A model generated the notes under the pieces. It saw nothing but the letters and a program-made list of their open reading frames with translations. It ran no database searches and was not told the origin of the DNA. Positions 8,907 through 18,339 of a stretch of 64,000 nucleotides of DNA are shown piece after piece. The stretch comes from Deinococcus sp. QL22 (lineage in GTDB: Bacteria; Deinococcota; Deinococci; Deinococcales; Deinococcaceae): positions 2,230,001 to 2,294,000 of the forward strand of contig NZ_CP097149.1 of NCBI RefSeq assembly GCF_023370075.1, written 5' to 3'. The translations under genes and the position numbers were made by a program. How positions within the stretch are numbered: the stretch's first letter is position 1; each line of letters begins with the position of its first letter.

Positions 8907-9334
8907 GAAATCTCCGTGATGTGAACGAATTCAAGGCGGAAGCTGGCGTACTCCTCGCCCTCGCCGCCGCCCCAGTGCGGCACGTCGGGCGCGGCAGACA
9001 CCACGGCGTTCGTCCAGACCCGCAGGGCATAGCGATCGGTGTAATTTTCCGTGATGCTAACGAGGTCTCCGATCTTCAGGCCGCGCAGGCGGCGGGCCAG
9101 TGCGTATTCCAGCGCGTTATTGGGGCCGCTTTGAATCCGGAGGCGGGTGGCCGTGATCTGCCCCGCGACCGCAAAGCGCCCCACGCCATTCAGGAGGGTT
9201 TTCAGTTCGCTGGCCCGCACCGCTTCGGCCTGCACCCCTTCCAGTGCAGGTGGGCGTTCACTGAAATCGACCAGCCCAAGCGGGGTTTGAATGCGGAGAA
9301 TCATCGGGTAGAGCAGCAGCGGGTCAGTGGCCAT
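8903..9334 (-). CDS. Phage distal-tail-like protein
   Basis: This 143-residue protein directly follows the tape measure gene, the usual place of distal tail proteins. The chosen ATG at 9334 overlaps the tape-measure stop (TAATG) and has GAGG about 10 bases upstream; an in-frame start at 9355 would add seven residues and is less likely. The sequence is mixed beta (LRIQTPLGLVDFSERPP, and GLKIGDLVSITENYTDRYAL). It is shorter than many distal tail proteins, so the role rests on position. Confidence 0.65.
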   Translation of the reverse strand: MATDPLLLYPMILRIQTPLGLVDFSERPPALEGVQAEAVRASELKTLLNGVGRFAVAGQITATRLRIQSGPNNALEYALARRLRGLKIGDLVSITENYTDRYALRVWTNAVVSAAPDVPHWGGGEGEEYASFRLEFVHITEIS

Positions 9335-12300
9335 TAACAGGTGTCCTCGTTCCACGCCTGATCGCGTGAAGCCAATCGTTTGAGTTGGTTCAGCAGGTCT
9401 TGGGCATCCACTTCAGGCCCCTGGTTTTCGACCTTCAGGGCGTAGCTGTTGTGGATGGTGACCGTCTTGGACATCGGCCCCGCTGGCACGTTGCCTTTCG
9501 ACAACGTCCCGCTCACTCGGGCATTGACATCCAACTTGATATTCACTGGGCGGTCGAGGGCGGCTTGAATCTCGCGGGCAAAGAGTTGCCCGGCCTGCTG
9601 GCCGCCCAATCGGAGCTGCTCCGCCCACCGGGTGGCATCCACCACCGAAAGGGGTTGAGCTGGAGCGGACGCTGCATTGCTGACCAGCGGCACCGAGGCA
9701 CTGCTGGACGCCTGAGCCGAAGACGGTTGCACCGGGACGGCCACAGGGTCGTGCAGGAGCGCGGCTGCCGCTGCCAGTTTCTGCGCGGCCTCCATGAACA
9801 GCATCATGGTGGAACGTTCCTGTGCCGCGAGGTCAATGCGCTGGTCGAGTTGGGCTTGCTGGGCGTCGTCAGACGCCTTCACGGACTCAGCAGCGAACCG
9901 GGCCGTTTCGCTTTCACGCAACGCCAGATCTGCCCGCTGCTGCAGGAGGTCAGCTTCCCGGTCGTATTGAATGCCCAACTTGTCCACCTGATCGGCCAGC
10001 TGAACCACTTCGTTTTCACGGGTCAGGCTCAGATCCACCCCGTTTTTCTTCAGGAAGGCAGCTTGCTTTTTGTAGCGTTCCTCTTGGGTGGCCAGGTCGT
10101 CGGTGGCTGCCGCGATCTGGGCTTTATCGCCGGAGGCCAGGGCCTTGCGCAACCGCAAAATGGCCGCGTCCCGGCGTTTCTGAATGGCCATGAACCGGTC
10201 GACTTCTTGGTTGCCGTTGAACGGCCCCTCTTTGCCTTCGTTCACCACCCCTTTCAGGCGGTCTCCTGCATCCTGCACGCCCTTCATCGTGCCGAGCAGA
10301 TCGGTATATGAGCTGGCGAGGTTTTTGACCGCAGTCCGTTGGCCAGCGATCGCGCCGGTCAAGGTCTCGGTGGCCGTTTTGAACTTCTCCAGATTGCTGC
10401 TGGACTGCGAGCGCTGCACGGCAGCCAGCGCCTCCGCATAGCCCCGCTCGGCCTGTGTGAGCTTCAGACGGGCATCCGTGACCCCATCCACCGCTTCACG
10501 GGCACTCCGGGCCTCTGGCGTGCCTCCTAGAGCCTCGCGGTCTAAGTTCAGAGCCGCTTGAGCTAAACCTTCGAGCAGATCCCGGCGAGCACGTTGTGCG
10601 TCGAGCAATTTGCGCTCGTTTTGAGACGCCTGCGCGGTGAGGTCGGCCTGCTCTTTCAAGAGGCCGTTGATTTCCTGTTGGCTGAGGCCCAATTTGCCCT
10701 GATCCGCCAACTGCTGGGCGTTCAATGCCTGACGCTGGCGCGTGATGTCGAGGTCATCTTGTGCCGTGGTCACCGCGTCGTCGGCCATGCCCCTCAGTTC
10801 GGCCTGAGCCCGCCTGCGAGCATCGGAGAGATCCAGTGCCGAACGCTGCTGCTCGACCTGTGCCTTGGCCAGTTCCCGCTGCTGCACCACCTCCTGTGCG
10901 GTGAGTTGCACACTCTTGGTGCGCAAGTCCCGCACCTGTTCCTCGGTCAATTTCAATCCAGCCGCGTTTGCCAAGCGCCGCTGGGTCGTTTGCAGGTCTT
11001 GCTGAGTGAAAGCCAGGTCGAGTTGCTTGCTGCCCACGGCGTCGAGGCTGAGTCCCGTGATCTGGGCCTGAGCTAAGACCTGTGCTTTCAGAGTGTCCAG
11101 TGCTTTGTCTTCAGCCGTCAAACGGGCATTAGACAGGGCCCGCTGACTTTGAGAGAGGGCGGTGACCGCAGCGGTTTGCGTGACCACAGCGTCTTCACGT
11201 GCCCGTGGTGTGGGGGCGAGAACGACGCGTTCATTCGCCAGATCGAGATTGTTCTGGGCTTCCTGGACAGCAGCAGCAGCAATTGCTACGCCATCGCTGG
11301 CCAGCCCGTTGAGTTCGAGCTGCTGGGCGGTTTGGGCCTGCAGGAGCCGCAGTGCCCGCTCATGCAGTTCGATGGGGACTAGGGAGAGGGCACGTTCTGC
11401 TTGAGCAGCGTTCACCGTGGCCTGTGCCAGGGCTTTCCCGGCTTCTGTCCGGCTCCCTGCCTCCGCCAGATCAAAGCGGCGTTGGGCGACGACGAGGTCA
11501 GCGCGGGCGAACTGCAAGGCCAGTTGTGCTTTGGCCGCCGCGTCATCATCCAGCCCCAACAGCACCAGGCGCGCTTCTGCTTGCGCCCGGAGAAGGGCCA
11601 GAACATCTTCCTGCGCTTTGATTGGCGCTTGATTGGCCGCACGCTGGGCGAGGGCCACGGCTCCGGAGGCCTGCACGACCGCACCCCGAGCCGTGTCTTT
11701 CCCCGCGTCCGTGGTAGCAAGCGCCAGGCGCTTCTCGGCCAGATCCAGATCGGCTTGTGCCAACTGGAGCGCGAGCTGGGCACTCGCCACCTGATCGTCA
11801 TCCAGACCAGAGAGGATGAGTTGAGCTTGCGCCTGGGCTTTATACAGATCCAGTCGCCGCTGATCGTTCTCAATCGGCAACTGATTGATCTCCTGTTGGA
11901 GATCGAAAATCTGTTCCAGCACGCCCAAACGCTCGACATACAGGCCGTTCTCTTCAGTTTTGCTGCGGGCCTTAGGAATGCGGGTGTCAATCGCCGCGAG
12001 TTGCCCTTGCAGTTGGCTTAAATCCCTTTTCCGAGCGGCCACCACATCTGAATCCGTCTTGGCAAGCTTGGACGCCAGCTTATTTTCAGCAGCCACCCGC
12101 GCCAGGGTGGAATCGACCAGTTCATTGGCCCGTTGCTGTTCCTCCTGTTGACGGCTGGTGAGCTCCTTCTGGATGCTGACGCGCTCTTGCTTGAGAGTCA
12201 ACAGTTCGCGTTCATGGGCGCCCTGGCGCTCCAGTTGATCAATTTCAGTGTTCAGTGCGGCAAGCCGGTCCTGATCACTGACCGTAAGACGGGCCAAAGC

Positions 12301-13773
12301 GACGGCTCTGGCTTCATCCGAATCAGCAAGTTCAACGGCAGAAACGAGTTCATCACGCTGAAACGCCGCCGCATCTTTGGCCAAATCGCGCCGCTCGTTT
12401 TCCAAGCGCAGGCGCTCGTCTTCGTTCTCGCGGATCTTCTGGTCCGCCTCTTCACGGGCCTCACTGCCCTGTTTCGCATTCGTTTTGCGGGTTTCCCAAT
12501 AGACGCGGTCGGCGACCAGCACGGCAGCGTAGCCGTCAATGGTCAATCGCCCCAGGTCGAGCTCGCGCTTGCTGAGGGTGATGTGGGCCGCTTGCGCCTT
12601 GTCATCCCGCTCGCGGTAATACTTGGCTTCAGCCTGTTCTTGAGCCTGTGTACGCTGGGTCGTGGCACGGGTCACGATGGCCGTCAGGTCATCCTGTTGG
12701 GCCTGAAACGTCTCGCGCTGATCAGCCGTGGGGGCGGCCACTTGCCCGTAAGCTTTTTTCAGGTCTGCCAATTGCTTGTTAGCCCCTTTGACGACAGCGT
12801 CGAAGGGAGCGGCCGCTGTTGAACGAGCGCTGGCCAAAGGGGTTCGAGCAATGGACGTCAGTTCCTCTCTCAGACCGGTCGCTTCACGGGTGGCGTCCGT
12901 TAAAGCAAGACGGAAGCCCTTGAGGTTGTCTGCTTTCACGCCACCGATCTGCTTCAAACCGTCATCTAGGAGAGTCACCCGGCTTCCGTCGCCACTCGCC
13001 ACCGCTTTGGCCCGTTCCGCAACAATGGTTCGCTCCAGTGCCGCGATCTCTTTGCCAGTCGCGTCCTTCAGGCTACTGAGACGAGCATCCAGCCCTTTGC
13101 GATAAATGGCGAGGCGCTGAGTCTGCACCCGCTCTTCTTGGGCTAGCAGGCGGCTCCCCGTTTCGGCCTGCTCACTGACTTCTAGGGCATTGATTTGAGC
13201 CAAGTAAGTCGCCCGGGCACTTTTCTCCAGGGTGGCCCGTTGTGCTCCAGCCGTCTCGGCATCCTTCAGTTGCTGATCCAGATTCTGTTGCAATTGAGCG
13301 CGGGCCGACTTGCCCGCGATGGCCTGCTGTTCCTCTTGCAGCTGGGTCAGCAGGGGGCCATACCGCCGTTCAATTGCGAGTTTGACTTCCGGCACACTCC
13401 CAGCCAACGCGAGTTCACGATCCCGCTGCTGGGCCAAGAGGGTGCTGCTGGCGCTGCTTTGCTTGGCCTGCGCGTCCAGCAGTTCCCGGTAGCCTGCCTT
13501 CACTTTCTGCAAGCGGCCCTCGTCAATCTGGGCCAGGTCATCTGCGGCTTTCTGGCGAATGGCCTTCACTTGCTCGGCCTGTTGCCCTTCGAGTTCCGTG
13601 GCCAGGCTCAAGAATTTCTGCCGCTGAGCAGGGTCTTCGACGGCCCCCGCATTGGTGCGGGCCGCGTCGATCTGCTTTTGGTAAGAGCGCTCGACGTCGC
13701 TCACCTGCTGATCAAGCTCTGCGCGGCGGCGGGCCGTCTCATCCTTCAGCAAGCTCGTTTGAGCGGCCTGCAC
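9334..13773 (-). CDS. Tail tape measure protein, C-terminal part (frame separated by an apparent -1 shift)
   Basis: The frame encodes about 1,480 residues of almost continuous alpha-helix rich in Ala, Gln, Leu, Arg and Glu, as expected for the extended rod that sets tail length. Five tandem repeats of about 84 residues lie between about 10,715 and 11,860, each with a G-L-x-D-D/S-like turn (centres near 11,799, 11,547, 11,296, 11,043 and 10,784). The listed start is a GTG with no ribosome binding site. Reading upstream of it in the same frame gives DARLQHERDVQAAQTS, which continues the coiled coil of the preceding frame. I therefore read it as the second half of the 13,746-16,748 gene, joined at the GGGG run at 13,800-13,803. 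Confidence 0.85.
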   Translation of the reverse strand: MQAAQTSLLKDETARRRAELDQQVSDVERSYQKQIDAARTNAGAVEDPAQRQKFLSLATELEGQQAEQVKAIRQKAADDLAQIDEGRLQKVKAGYRELLDAQAKQSSASSTLLAQQRDRELALAGSVPEVKLAIERRYGPLLTQLQEEQQAIAGKSARAQLQQNLDQQLKDAETAGAQRATLEKSARATYLAQINALEVSEQAETGSRLLAQEERVQTQRLAIYRKGLDARLSSLKDATGKEIAALERTIVAERAKAVASGDGSRVTLLDDGLKQIGGVKADNLKGFRLALTDATREATGLREELTSIARTPLASARSTAAAPFDAVVKGANKQLADLKKAYGQVAAPTADQRETFQAQQDDLTAIVTRATTQRTQAQEQAEAKYYRERDDKAQAAHITLSKRELDLGRLTIDGYAAVLVADRVYWETRKTNAKQGSEAREEADQKIRENEDERLRLENERRDLAKDAAAFQRDELVSAVELADSDEARAVALARLTVSDQDRLAALNTEIDQLERQGAHERELLTLKQERVSIQKELTSRQQEEQQRANELVDSTLARVAAENKLASKLAKTDSDVVAARKRDLSQLQGQLAAIDTRIPKARSKTEENGLYVERLGVLEQIFDLQQEINQLPIENDQRRLDLYKAQAQAQLILSGLDDDQVASAQLALQLAQADLDLAEKRLALATTDAGKDTARGAVVQASGAVALAQRAANQAPIKAQEDVLALLRAQAEARLVLLGLDDDAAAKAQLALQFARADLVVAQRRFDLAEAGSRTEAGKALAQATVNAAQAERALSLVPIELHERALRLLQAQTAQQLELNGLASDGVAIAAAAVQEAQNNLDLANERVVLAPTPRAREDAVVTQTAAVTALSQSQRALSNARLTAEDKALDTLKAQVLAQAQITGLSLDAVGSKQLDLAFTQQDLQTTQRRLANAAGLKLTEEQVRDLRTKSVQLTAQEVVQQRELAKAQVEQQRSALDLSDARRRAQAELRGMADDAVTTAQDDLDITRQRQALNAQQLADQGKLGLSQQEINGLLKEQADLTAQASQNERKLLDAQRARRDLLEGLAQAALNLDREALGGTPEARSAREAVDGVTDARLKLTQAERGYAEALAAVQRSQSSSNLEKFKTATETLTGAIAGQRTAVKNLASSYTDLLGTMKGVQDAGDRLKGVVNEGKEGPFNGNQEVDRFMAIQKRRDAAILRLRKALASGDKAQIAAATDDLATQEERYKKQAAFLKKNGVDLSLTRENEVVQLADQVDKLGIQYDREADLLQQRADLALRESETARFAAESVKASDDAQQAQLDQRIDLAAQERSTMMLFMEAAQKLAAAAALLHDPVAVPVQPSSAQASSSASVPLVSNAASAPAQPLSVVDATRWAEQLRLGGQQAGQLFAREIQAALDRPVNIKLDVNARVSGTLSKGNVPAGPMSKTVTIHNSYALKVENQGPEVDAQDLLNQLKRLASRDQAWNEDTC

Positions 13774-16748
13774 GTCCCGTTCATGCTGGAGACGTGCATC
13801 CCCTGCTTGTCCAGTTCACGCTGAACCAAGGCCCCGGCTTCCGCGCCTTGCTGAGCATCTAATGCTGAAAACCCGGCTTGGAGCTTGGGATTCTTGAGGT
13901 CAAGTGCGCCGTTTACGTAAAACGGAGCCTTGAACTTTTCGCGGAGGGCTTCAAAAGTCGCCCCCAATTCACCCAAATCCCGTTGAAATTCAGTCTTGCC
14001 CTCCAATTCCAATTTGACCTTGCGGTCTCCCAGTTCTTTGGTCAATTCTTTGAGAGAAATGGTCTGCTGACGAATGACTTCCAGGAGGGCAGCCCGTTTG
14101 TCTGCAGCTTTCTGAACCGCCTCCGCTGCCTTCCGCTCTGCTGCACCACTGTCAATCGTGGCGTCGGTGACTCCCTTGGTGGCGAGTGCTTTTTGCTGCA
14201 AGGCTTCTTCGTCTTCGCGGGCTTGCTTGATCAGGGCAGGGTCGGCCCTGTAAACAGTGACCGCCAAAAAGTCTTGAATTTTATCGTTCAGCGTGGTGGT
14301 TTCATCCCCAAATAGCTTGAGTTTGCCGATCCACTCCCCAATTTTCCAACCTGCAAAGGCAGCTCCGGCCACGAGTCCCGCTTGACCGAAGACGCCCAAT
14401 TTCGTGACGACGTTGGCCAGTGCCCCGTTTGCCCCTGCCAATTGAGGTAGGAATCTGCCAGGGATGAAGGCGGCAACCTTGGTCAAGCCGTTGACAGCGG
14501 CTGCGGGCGCGGTTAAGAAGGCTTTCAATCCGCCCGCAGCCGTCACGCCCTGCAGCAAGGCTGAAGCGGCTGCCGCACTTTTCAGCGCTGTCGCTAGCTT
14601 TGCCACGCCGAGCGCAGCCAACCCCACGCCCCCGGTCACCAGCGCAAACTGCACCACGCCGTTTTGCCCCAACTCGTCAAATTTCGTGATGAGGTGAGCC
14701 GCACCCTTGGTGAGCTTTGTCAACAGGGGAAGGAATCTGAGGCCAAATTCGATCTGGAAGGCTTCACTGGCGGCGGCGTATTGCTTCTGAGCAAACTTGA
14801 AGGTGGCTGCCTGTTTTTGGAAGGCTTCGTCTGTTGCGCCTGCCGAATTGGTCACTTCATCCAGCGCTTTTTTGAAGCGGGGCGCACCCTCCGTTCCGGT
14901 TAGACCAAAGATGGCGTTGACGGCTTCCGAGCTGCTGAACAAGCGGCCCATCAACTCGACGTTGCCGCCCGTCTTGGCCCGGATTTCGTCTAGAAACATA
15001 GACCAGCCTTGGGATTGCAACGCAGCCGCATTAAAGCTCAAGCCAAGTTCTTTCGACAGTTCTACGGCGTCTGCACTGGGTTTCAGTACATTGTCGAGCG
15101 CCGCGCCGATCCCCGTCATGGCCTGCTCAGCGGGGACACCACTGGAGGTGAGCGCCGCTGCACTGGCAGACAATTCTTCCAAAGACACGCCAAGGGTCTT
15201 GGCCTTAGGGAAGATTTCCCCCATGGTTTTGCCGAGTTGATTGAAGCTGATCTTGCCCACAGCGGTGGTCTTAAACAAGACGTCACTGACGTGCTCAGCG
15301 TTCTCTGCCGAAAAGCCGTAAGAATTGAGCGCCGAGGTGATGATGTCCGCAGACGTTTTCACATCGGTCAGCCCAGCGCTGGCCGCCTTCGCACTGACTT
15401 CAGTGAGTTTGTTGATTTTGGCAACCGTATCGGCCCCACGGACTCCTGCGCCGACAACGTCATAGCTGGCTTTGACGAGTTCTTGTGAACTCTGGCCCAC
15501 TTGTCCGCTGATCCGCAGCAGGCCTGCACCCAGCTCAGTGAGCTGTTGTTCGGTGAGATCGCTTTCAGTCCCGATGGCTGCCAAGCCTTCCTGAAACTCA
15601 GCTGCTTTCGGCACCGCCAATGCGACAGCAGCCGTAAAAACGGTGACGGCTGTGCCTGCCACCGCCAGAAAGCCAGACAATTGCTCGAAGCCGTTGCCCG
15701 CTTCCTGGGCAGAATCGCCAGCCTCATCTGCCGCCTCCGCCGCGTCCCCTACGGCAGCAGCAGCAGGTTTGGCTGCTGCTGGGAATTCAGCCAATTTGGT
15801 GCTCGCCTTCTCGAATCCAGCGGCCAGTCCCTCGAACGCTGGCGTGACGTTGACCGTCTCGGCTGACACCTCTGCGACGCCTTCAGCAGCCGCTTGGCCC
15901 GCACCACCAAAGGCCTTTTGAAACAGCTCGGGGATGTTGACCAGCCCTTCCGACAGGCCGGTGAGGATCGGCGCTGCGAGGTCTGCACCGTCCAGCGTGT
16001 TTCCAGTGGCATGAAATGCACTTGGAATGTCGCTGGCCACATCGCGCACGGCGATCAGCAGCAGTTCACGCTTGCTTTTAAAACCGCCGATCAGCCCTTC
16101 CATGATGTAGCCGCCGATTTCTTCCATGACTTTGGAGGGGCTCTGGATCTTCAGCTTCTTCTTCAGAGCATCAACGATTTCGTTGGACAGGGACTCGCTT
16201 TCGTCGGCCAGTTGGCTCTTACCCCGGTTCATGGAGCGGGCGAGGCCGTCGATCACGAACTGGCCCACCGTACCCGCTGCTGCACCTGCTGGGCCACCCA
16301 GCTTGCTCAGGGAATCAATAATCCCAGCAGAGGCATTGAAGGCAAAGCCGCCCTTGGTGACCGTCCCTCGCGCTTGATCCATCGTCCGCTGGGCTGAGGC
16401 GGCCGCACTGGTGGCCCGCAGCACGCTGTCGATGTTGGCGTCTTCGGCAGTGGCCAGCTTTAGCAATTCATTGCGAAGTCTTCGGGAAGCCGCGATGGTT
16501 TCATCATCGGTCAGGGCCTGCGTTTGCCACGCGTCACGGGTGCTTTTCACCGTCTGTCCCAAGCGTTTGATTTGAGCATCGGTCTCGCTGAGCTGGCGCG
16601 ACACTTGGGTGTCGACTTTCAGGGTGGGGGCTTGAATGGCCTGACCAGTCTTAACAGCGAACGCTTTGGCCAATCGAGCTTCAACGAGGTCTGCTTTTCT
16701 AAGCACGTCGGAGATATCGAGGGTGGCCCGGTCTTGATACTCCGCCAT
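13746..16748 (-). CDS. Tail tape measure protein, N-terminal part (TP901 type)
   Basis: The 1,000-residue frame begins MAEYQDRATLDISDVL at 16,748 behind a strong AGGAGG site 7 bases upstream; the longer frame starting at 16,847 is rejected. At about residues 380-560 it contains the TP901-type tape-measure core (LTEQQLTELGAGLLRISGQV, SADIITSALNSYGFSAENA, GEIFPKAKTLGVSLEELSA). Hydrophobic helical segments around residues 660-780 could be the part that enters the host membrane on DNA ejection. The frame ends 28 bases after the 1,479-residue frame opens, with continuous coiled-coil sequence across the join. The whole protein would be about 2,490 residues, implying a very long tail. Confidence 0.9.
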   Translation of the reverse strand: MAEYQDRATLDISDVLRKADLVEARLAKAFAVKTGQAIQAPTLKVDTQVSRQLSETDAQIKRLGQTVKSTRDAWQTQALTDDETIAASRRLRNELLKLATAEDANIDSVLRATSAAASAQRTMDQARGTVTKGGFAFNASAGIIDSLSKLGGPAGAAAGTVGQFVIDGLARSMNRGKSQLADESESLSNEIVDALKKKLKIQSPSKVMEEIGGYIMEGLIGGFKSKRELLLIAVRDVASDIPSAFHATGNTLDGADLAAPILTGLSEGLVNIPELFQKAFGGAGQAAAEGVAEVSAETVNVTPAFEGLAAGFEKASTKLAEFPAAAKPAAAAVGDAAEAADEAGDSAQEAGNGFEQLSGFLAVAGTAVTVFTAAVALAVPKAAEFQEGLAAIGTESDLTEQQLTELGAGLLRISGQVGQSSQELVKASYDVVGAGVRGADTVAKINKLTEVSAKAASAGLTDVKTSADIITSALNSYGFSAENAEHVSDVLFKTTAVGKISFNQLGKTMGEIFPKAKTLGVSLEELSASAAALTSSGVPAEQAMTGIGAALDNVLKPSADAVELSKELGLSFNAAALQSQGWSMFLDEIRAKTGGNVELMGRLFSSSEAVNAIFGLTGTEGAPRFKKALDEVTNSAGATDEAFQKQAATFKFAQKQYAAASEAFQIEFGLRFLPLLTKLTKGAAHLITKFDELGQNGVVQFALVTGGVGLAALGVAKLATALKSAAAASALLQGVTAAGGLKAFLTAPAAAVNGLTKVAAFIPGRFLPQLAGANGALANVVTKLGVFGQAGLVAGAAFAGWKIGEWIGKLKLFGDETTTLNDKIQDFLAVTVYRADPALIKQAREDEEALQQKALATKGVTDATIDSGAAERKAAEAVQKAADKRAALLEVIRQQTISLKELTKELGDRKVKLELEGKTEFQRDLGELGATFEALREKFKAPFYVNGALDLKNPKLQAGFSALDAQQGAEAGALVQRELDKQGMHVSSMNGTCRPLKRAC

Positions 16749-16804
16749 AGGGAACCTCCTGGGGATGGGACGCAAATAGTGACCCGCTGATGGATGCAGC
16801 GGGG

Positions 16805-16810
16805 TACGGT
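16805..16810 (+). promoter_or_regulatory. -10 box of a leaderless promoter
   Basis: TACGGT stands 8 bases before the ATG at 16,819, and no ribosome binding site is visible in the gap. It supports independent expression of the divergent cargo gene. Confidence 0.45.
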
Positions 16811-16818
16811 AAAGGGAT

Positions 16819-17445
16819 ATGAGCGACGATGAACAGTTCGGGCGCAACTCACCGCGGGCCAGCGTGACCTCTGGTGGGGGGACGCTGAGCGAAGCGGAGA
16901 AGGCCCGGATTCGTGCAGAAGAGAAGTTCCGCGCTCAGGCGAAACGAGAAGCAGAGCAGGGGGTAACGCCACCTCCTCTTTCGAAGAAAGATCGAGCAGC
17001 AGTAGAGAAAGCCCAGAAAAGTGCGGCTGCTCTTGCTGCCCTCCCGCCAAAAGAGCGTATGCCCTTGAGCATCGTTACGGCCCTGCTGATCGGAGTGGGA
17101 ATCCTCTTCGCGCTGCAAGGCTGTGGAACCACTCCAACCGCTTTAAACCCCGCAGCAGACATGACTCCTGCTCAAATGCTGGCAATCGGAGATAACCGGG
17201 AGAAGAATGATCCAGCGATAGCTGTCGCCTTCACTCGTTTGGATGAGGCTTGTCCAGAAAACGGAATGATCGTGGCCGACATTGCAACTACCTTCGAAAA
17301 ACTTCTAGAGAGCGAGACAGGCCAAGATCTACCACTGATCTCCCTTATGAGCCAGCTCTCCAATACGCAAAAAGCGGCTAAAGGAATGCTGACTTGTGCA
17401 GAAACCGCGGCCACGCTGGTTACTTTCATGGGCCAATCAAAGTAG
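16819..17445 (+). CDS. Membrane-anchored cargo protein
   Basis: The 208-residue product has a charged, helical N-terminal half (EKARIRAEEKFRAQAKREAE at about residues 27-46), one membrane segment at about 82-102 (LSIVTALLIGVGILFALQG) followed by a Cys, and a C-terminal domain of about 105 residues with two further Cys (near 152 and 191). The likely topology is N-terminus inside and C-terminal domain outside. It faces away from the tape measure gene, has its own leaderless promoter and a strong terminator (17,471-17,490). This isolated arrangement is typical of a gene expressed from the lysogen, for example in superinfection exclusion. That role is inference; no family is recognised. Confidence 0.75.
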   Translation: MSDDEQFGRNSPRASVTSGGGTLSEAEKARIRAEEKFRAQAKREAEQGVTPPPLSKKDRAAVEKAQKSAAALAALPPKERMPLSIVTALLIGVGILFALQGCGTTPTALNPAADMTPAQMLAIGDNREKNDPAIAVAFTRLDEACPENGMIVADIATTFEKLLESETGQDLPLISLMSQLSNTQKAAKGMLTCAETAATLVTFMGQSK

Positions 17446-17470
17446 GGTTTCTAACAGGTACGACAGAAGA

Positions 17471-17490
17471 GGCCCGCGTGATTGCGGGCC
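17471..17490 (+). terminator. Rho-independent terminator
   Basis: A 7-bp GC stem (GGCCCGC / GCGGGCC) with a 6-base loop is followed by TTATGTTTTC. It closes the gene ending at 17,445. A near copy of the hairpin occurs at 20,026-20,049. Confidence 0.8.
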
Positions 17491-17543
17491 TTATGTTTTC
17501 TTCTACTTCTAATTCAGTGCACTTAAGGCTTCACTGCCGACGG

Positions 17544-18065
17544 TCACTGCGCGGTGAGAAACACCAGATCCAGGGAGGGAGGCTGATGTCCCAGTAGGCG
17601 GATCATTTGAACAATGTGGGCCGTGTGCCGCACCTCGTGCTGCATGACATGCCACATCACTTCATCTGCCGAGAGGGTTTCAATCCGGTCTTCATTCACC
17701 TGCACCCGGGGGTTTTGCGCCACAACCGCCATGAGGTCGTCCCAGCGATTCAGTGTCTCCGTCTCAACGGCTTCCCAATAGGCAAGCAGTGCATCCAGGG
17801 ACTCGGCTTGATGGTGCCAATAGGCGTCATCGGAGGTGGGTTGTTCTCGGCCCATCCGGTCCATCACGAGCGTCTCGCTCAGCAGGTCACCCCGAAACCA
17901 ACCGTCTTCGACCATCGGGATATGCGCCAGGAAATCTTTAATACAGCGTGCTCCTTCGGTCGGGATGACGGCTTTGGAGAGCTCTTCATCCGTCAGGGAA
18001 CGCAGGCTGTGCCAGAGGCGGCGGCGGGCTTGTGTGAGGTAGTGGTAGAACGATTTGGTCTCCAT
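17544..18065 (-). CDS. DinB/YfiT-like four-helix protein
   Basis: The 173-residue protein has the layout of the DinB superfamily: a four-helix bundle with metal-ligand His residues, here one around residue 48 (FLAHIP) and the C-terminal pattern HVMQHEVRHTAHIVQMIRLLG at about 138-158 given by two conserved His. Members are metal-dependent thiol transferases or DNA-damage-induced proteins of unknown activity, and they are numerous in Deinococcus. It has a leaderless promoter, TAGGCT 6 bases before the ATG. It sits in the cargo island between head-tail and tape-measure genes and shares no operon with phage genes. It may have been picked up from a host. Substrate unknown. Confidence 0.85.
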   Translation of the reverse strand: METKSFYHYLTQARRRLWHSLRSLTDEELSKAVIPTEGARCIKDFLAHIPMVEDGWFRGDLLSETLVMDRMGREQPTSDDAYWHHQAESLDALLAYWEAVETETLNRWDDLMAVVAQNPRVQVNEDRIETLSADEVMWHVMQHEVRHTAHIVQMIRLLGHQPPSLDLVFLTAQ

Positions 18066-18071
18066 GGACTG

Positions 18072-18077
18072 AGCCTA
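18072..18077 (-). promoter_or_regulatory. -10 box of a leaderless promoter
   Basis: On the minus strand TAGGCT ends 6 bases before the ATG at 18,065 of the DinB-like gene. Confidence 0.45.
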
Positions 18078-18167
18078 TGCTCGATTTCTGTCAGAACGTG
18101 TCGCAATGCTGGGCCATCTCCCCGCCCGTGTCTGTTTCGGTCACATTCGGTGTCACCTCCAATGGAA

Positions 18168-18192
18168 AACCCCCACCAGTGAGGCGGGGGTT
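18168..18192 (+). terminator. Terminator-like hairpin between divergent genes
   Basis: AACCCCC pairs with GGGGGTT around a short loop, followed by ATTTTATTTTT on the plus strand. No recognised gene ends here; the flanking genes point away from it. It may end a small RNA or be left over from a lost gene. Confidence 0.6.
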
Positions 18193-18325
18193 ATTTTATT
18201 TTTGAACACCATCAATTTCTTACCCCATTTAGGGCTACGTCAGGCGGTTGATGGAGCCCGCCATGACCTCGCCCTAGACAGTTTTTGCTTGGATAAATGC
18301 GACACACCCTGTCAGGTATCAAGTC

Positions 18326-18331
18326 TATGCT
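18326..18331 (+). promoter_or_regulatory. -10 box of a leaderless promoter
   Basis: TATGCT lies 8 bases before the ATG at 18,340, with no ribosome binding site between them. Confidence 0.4.
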
Positions 18332-18339
18332 CTGAAGAC

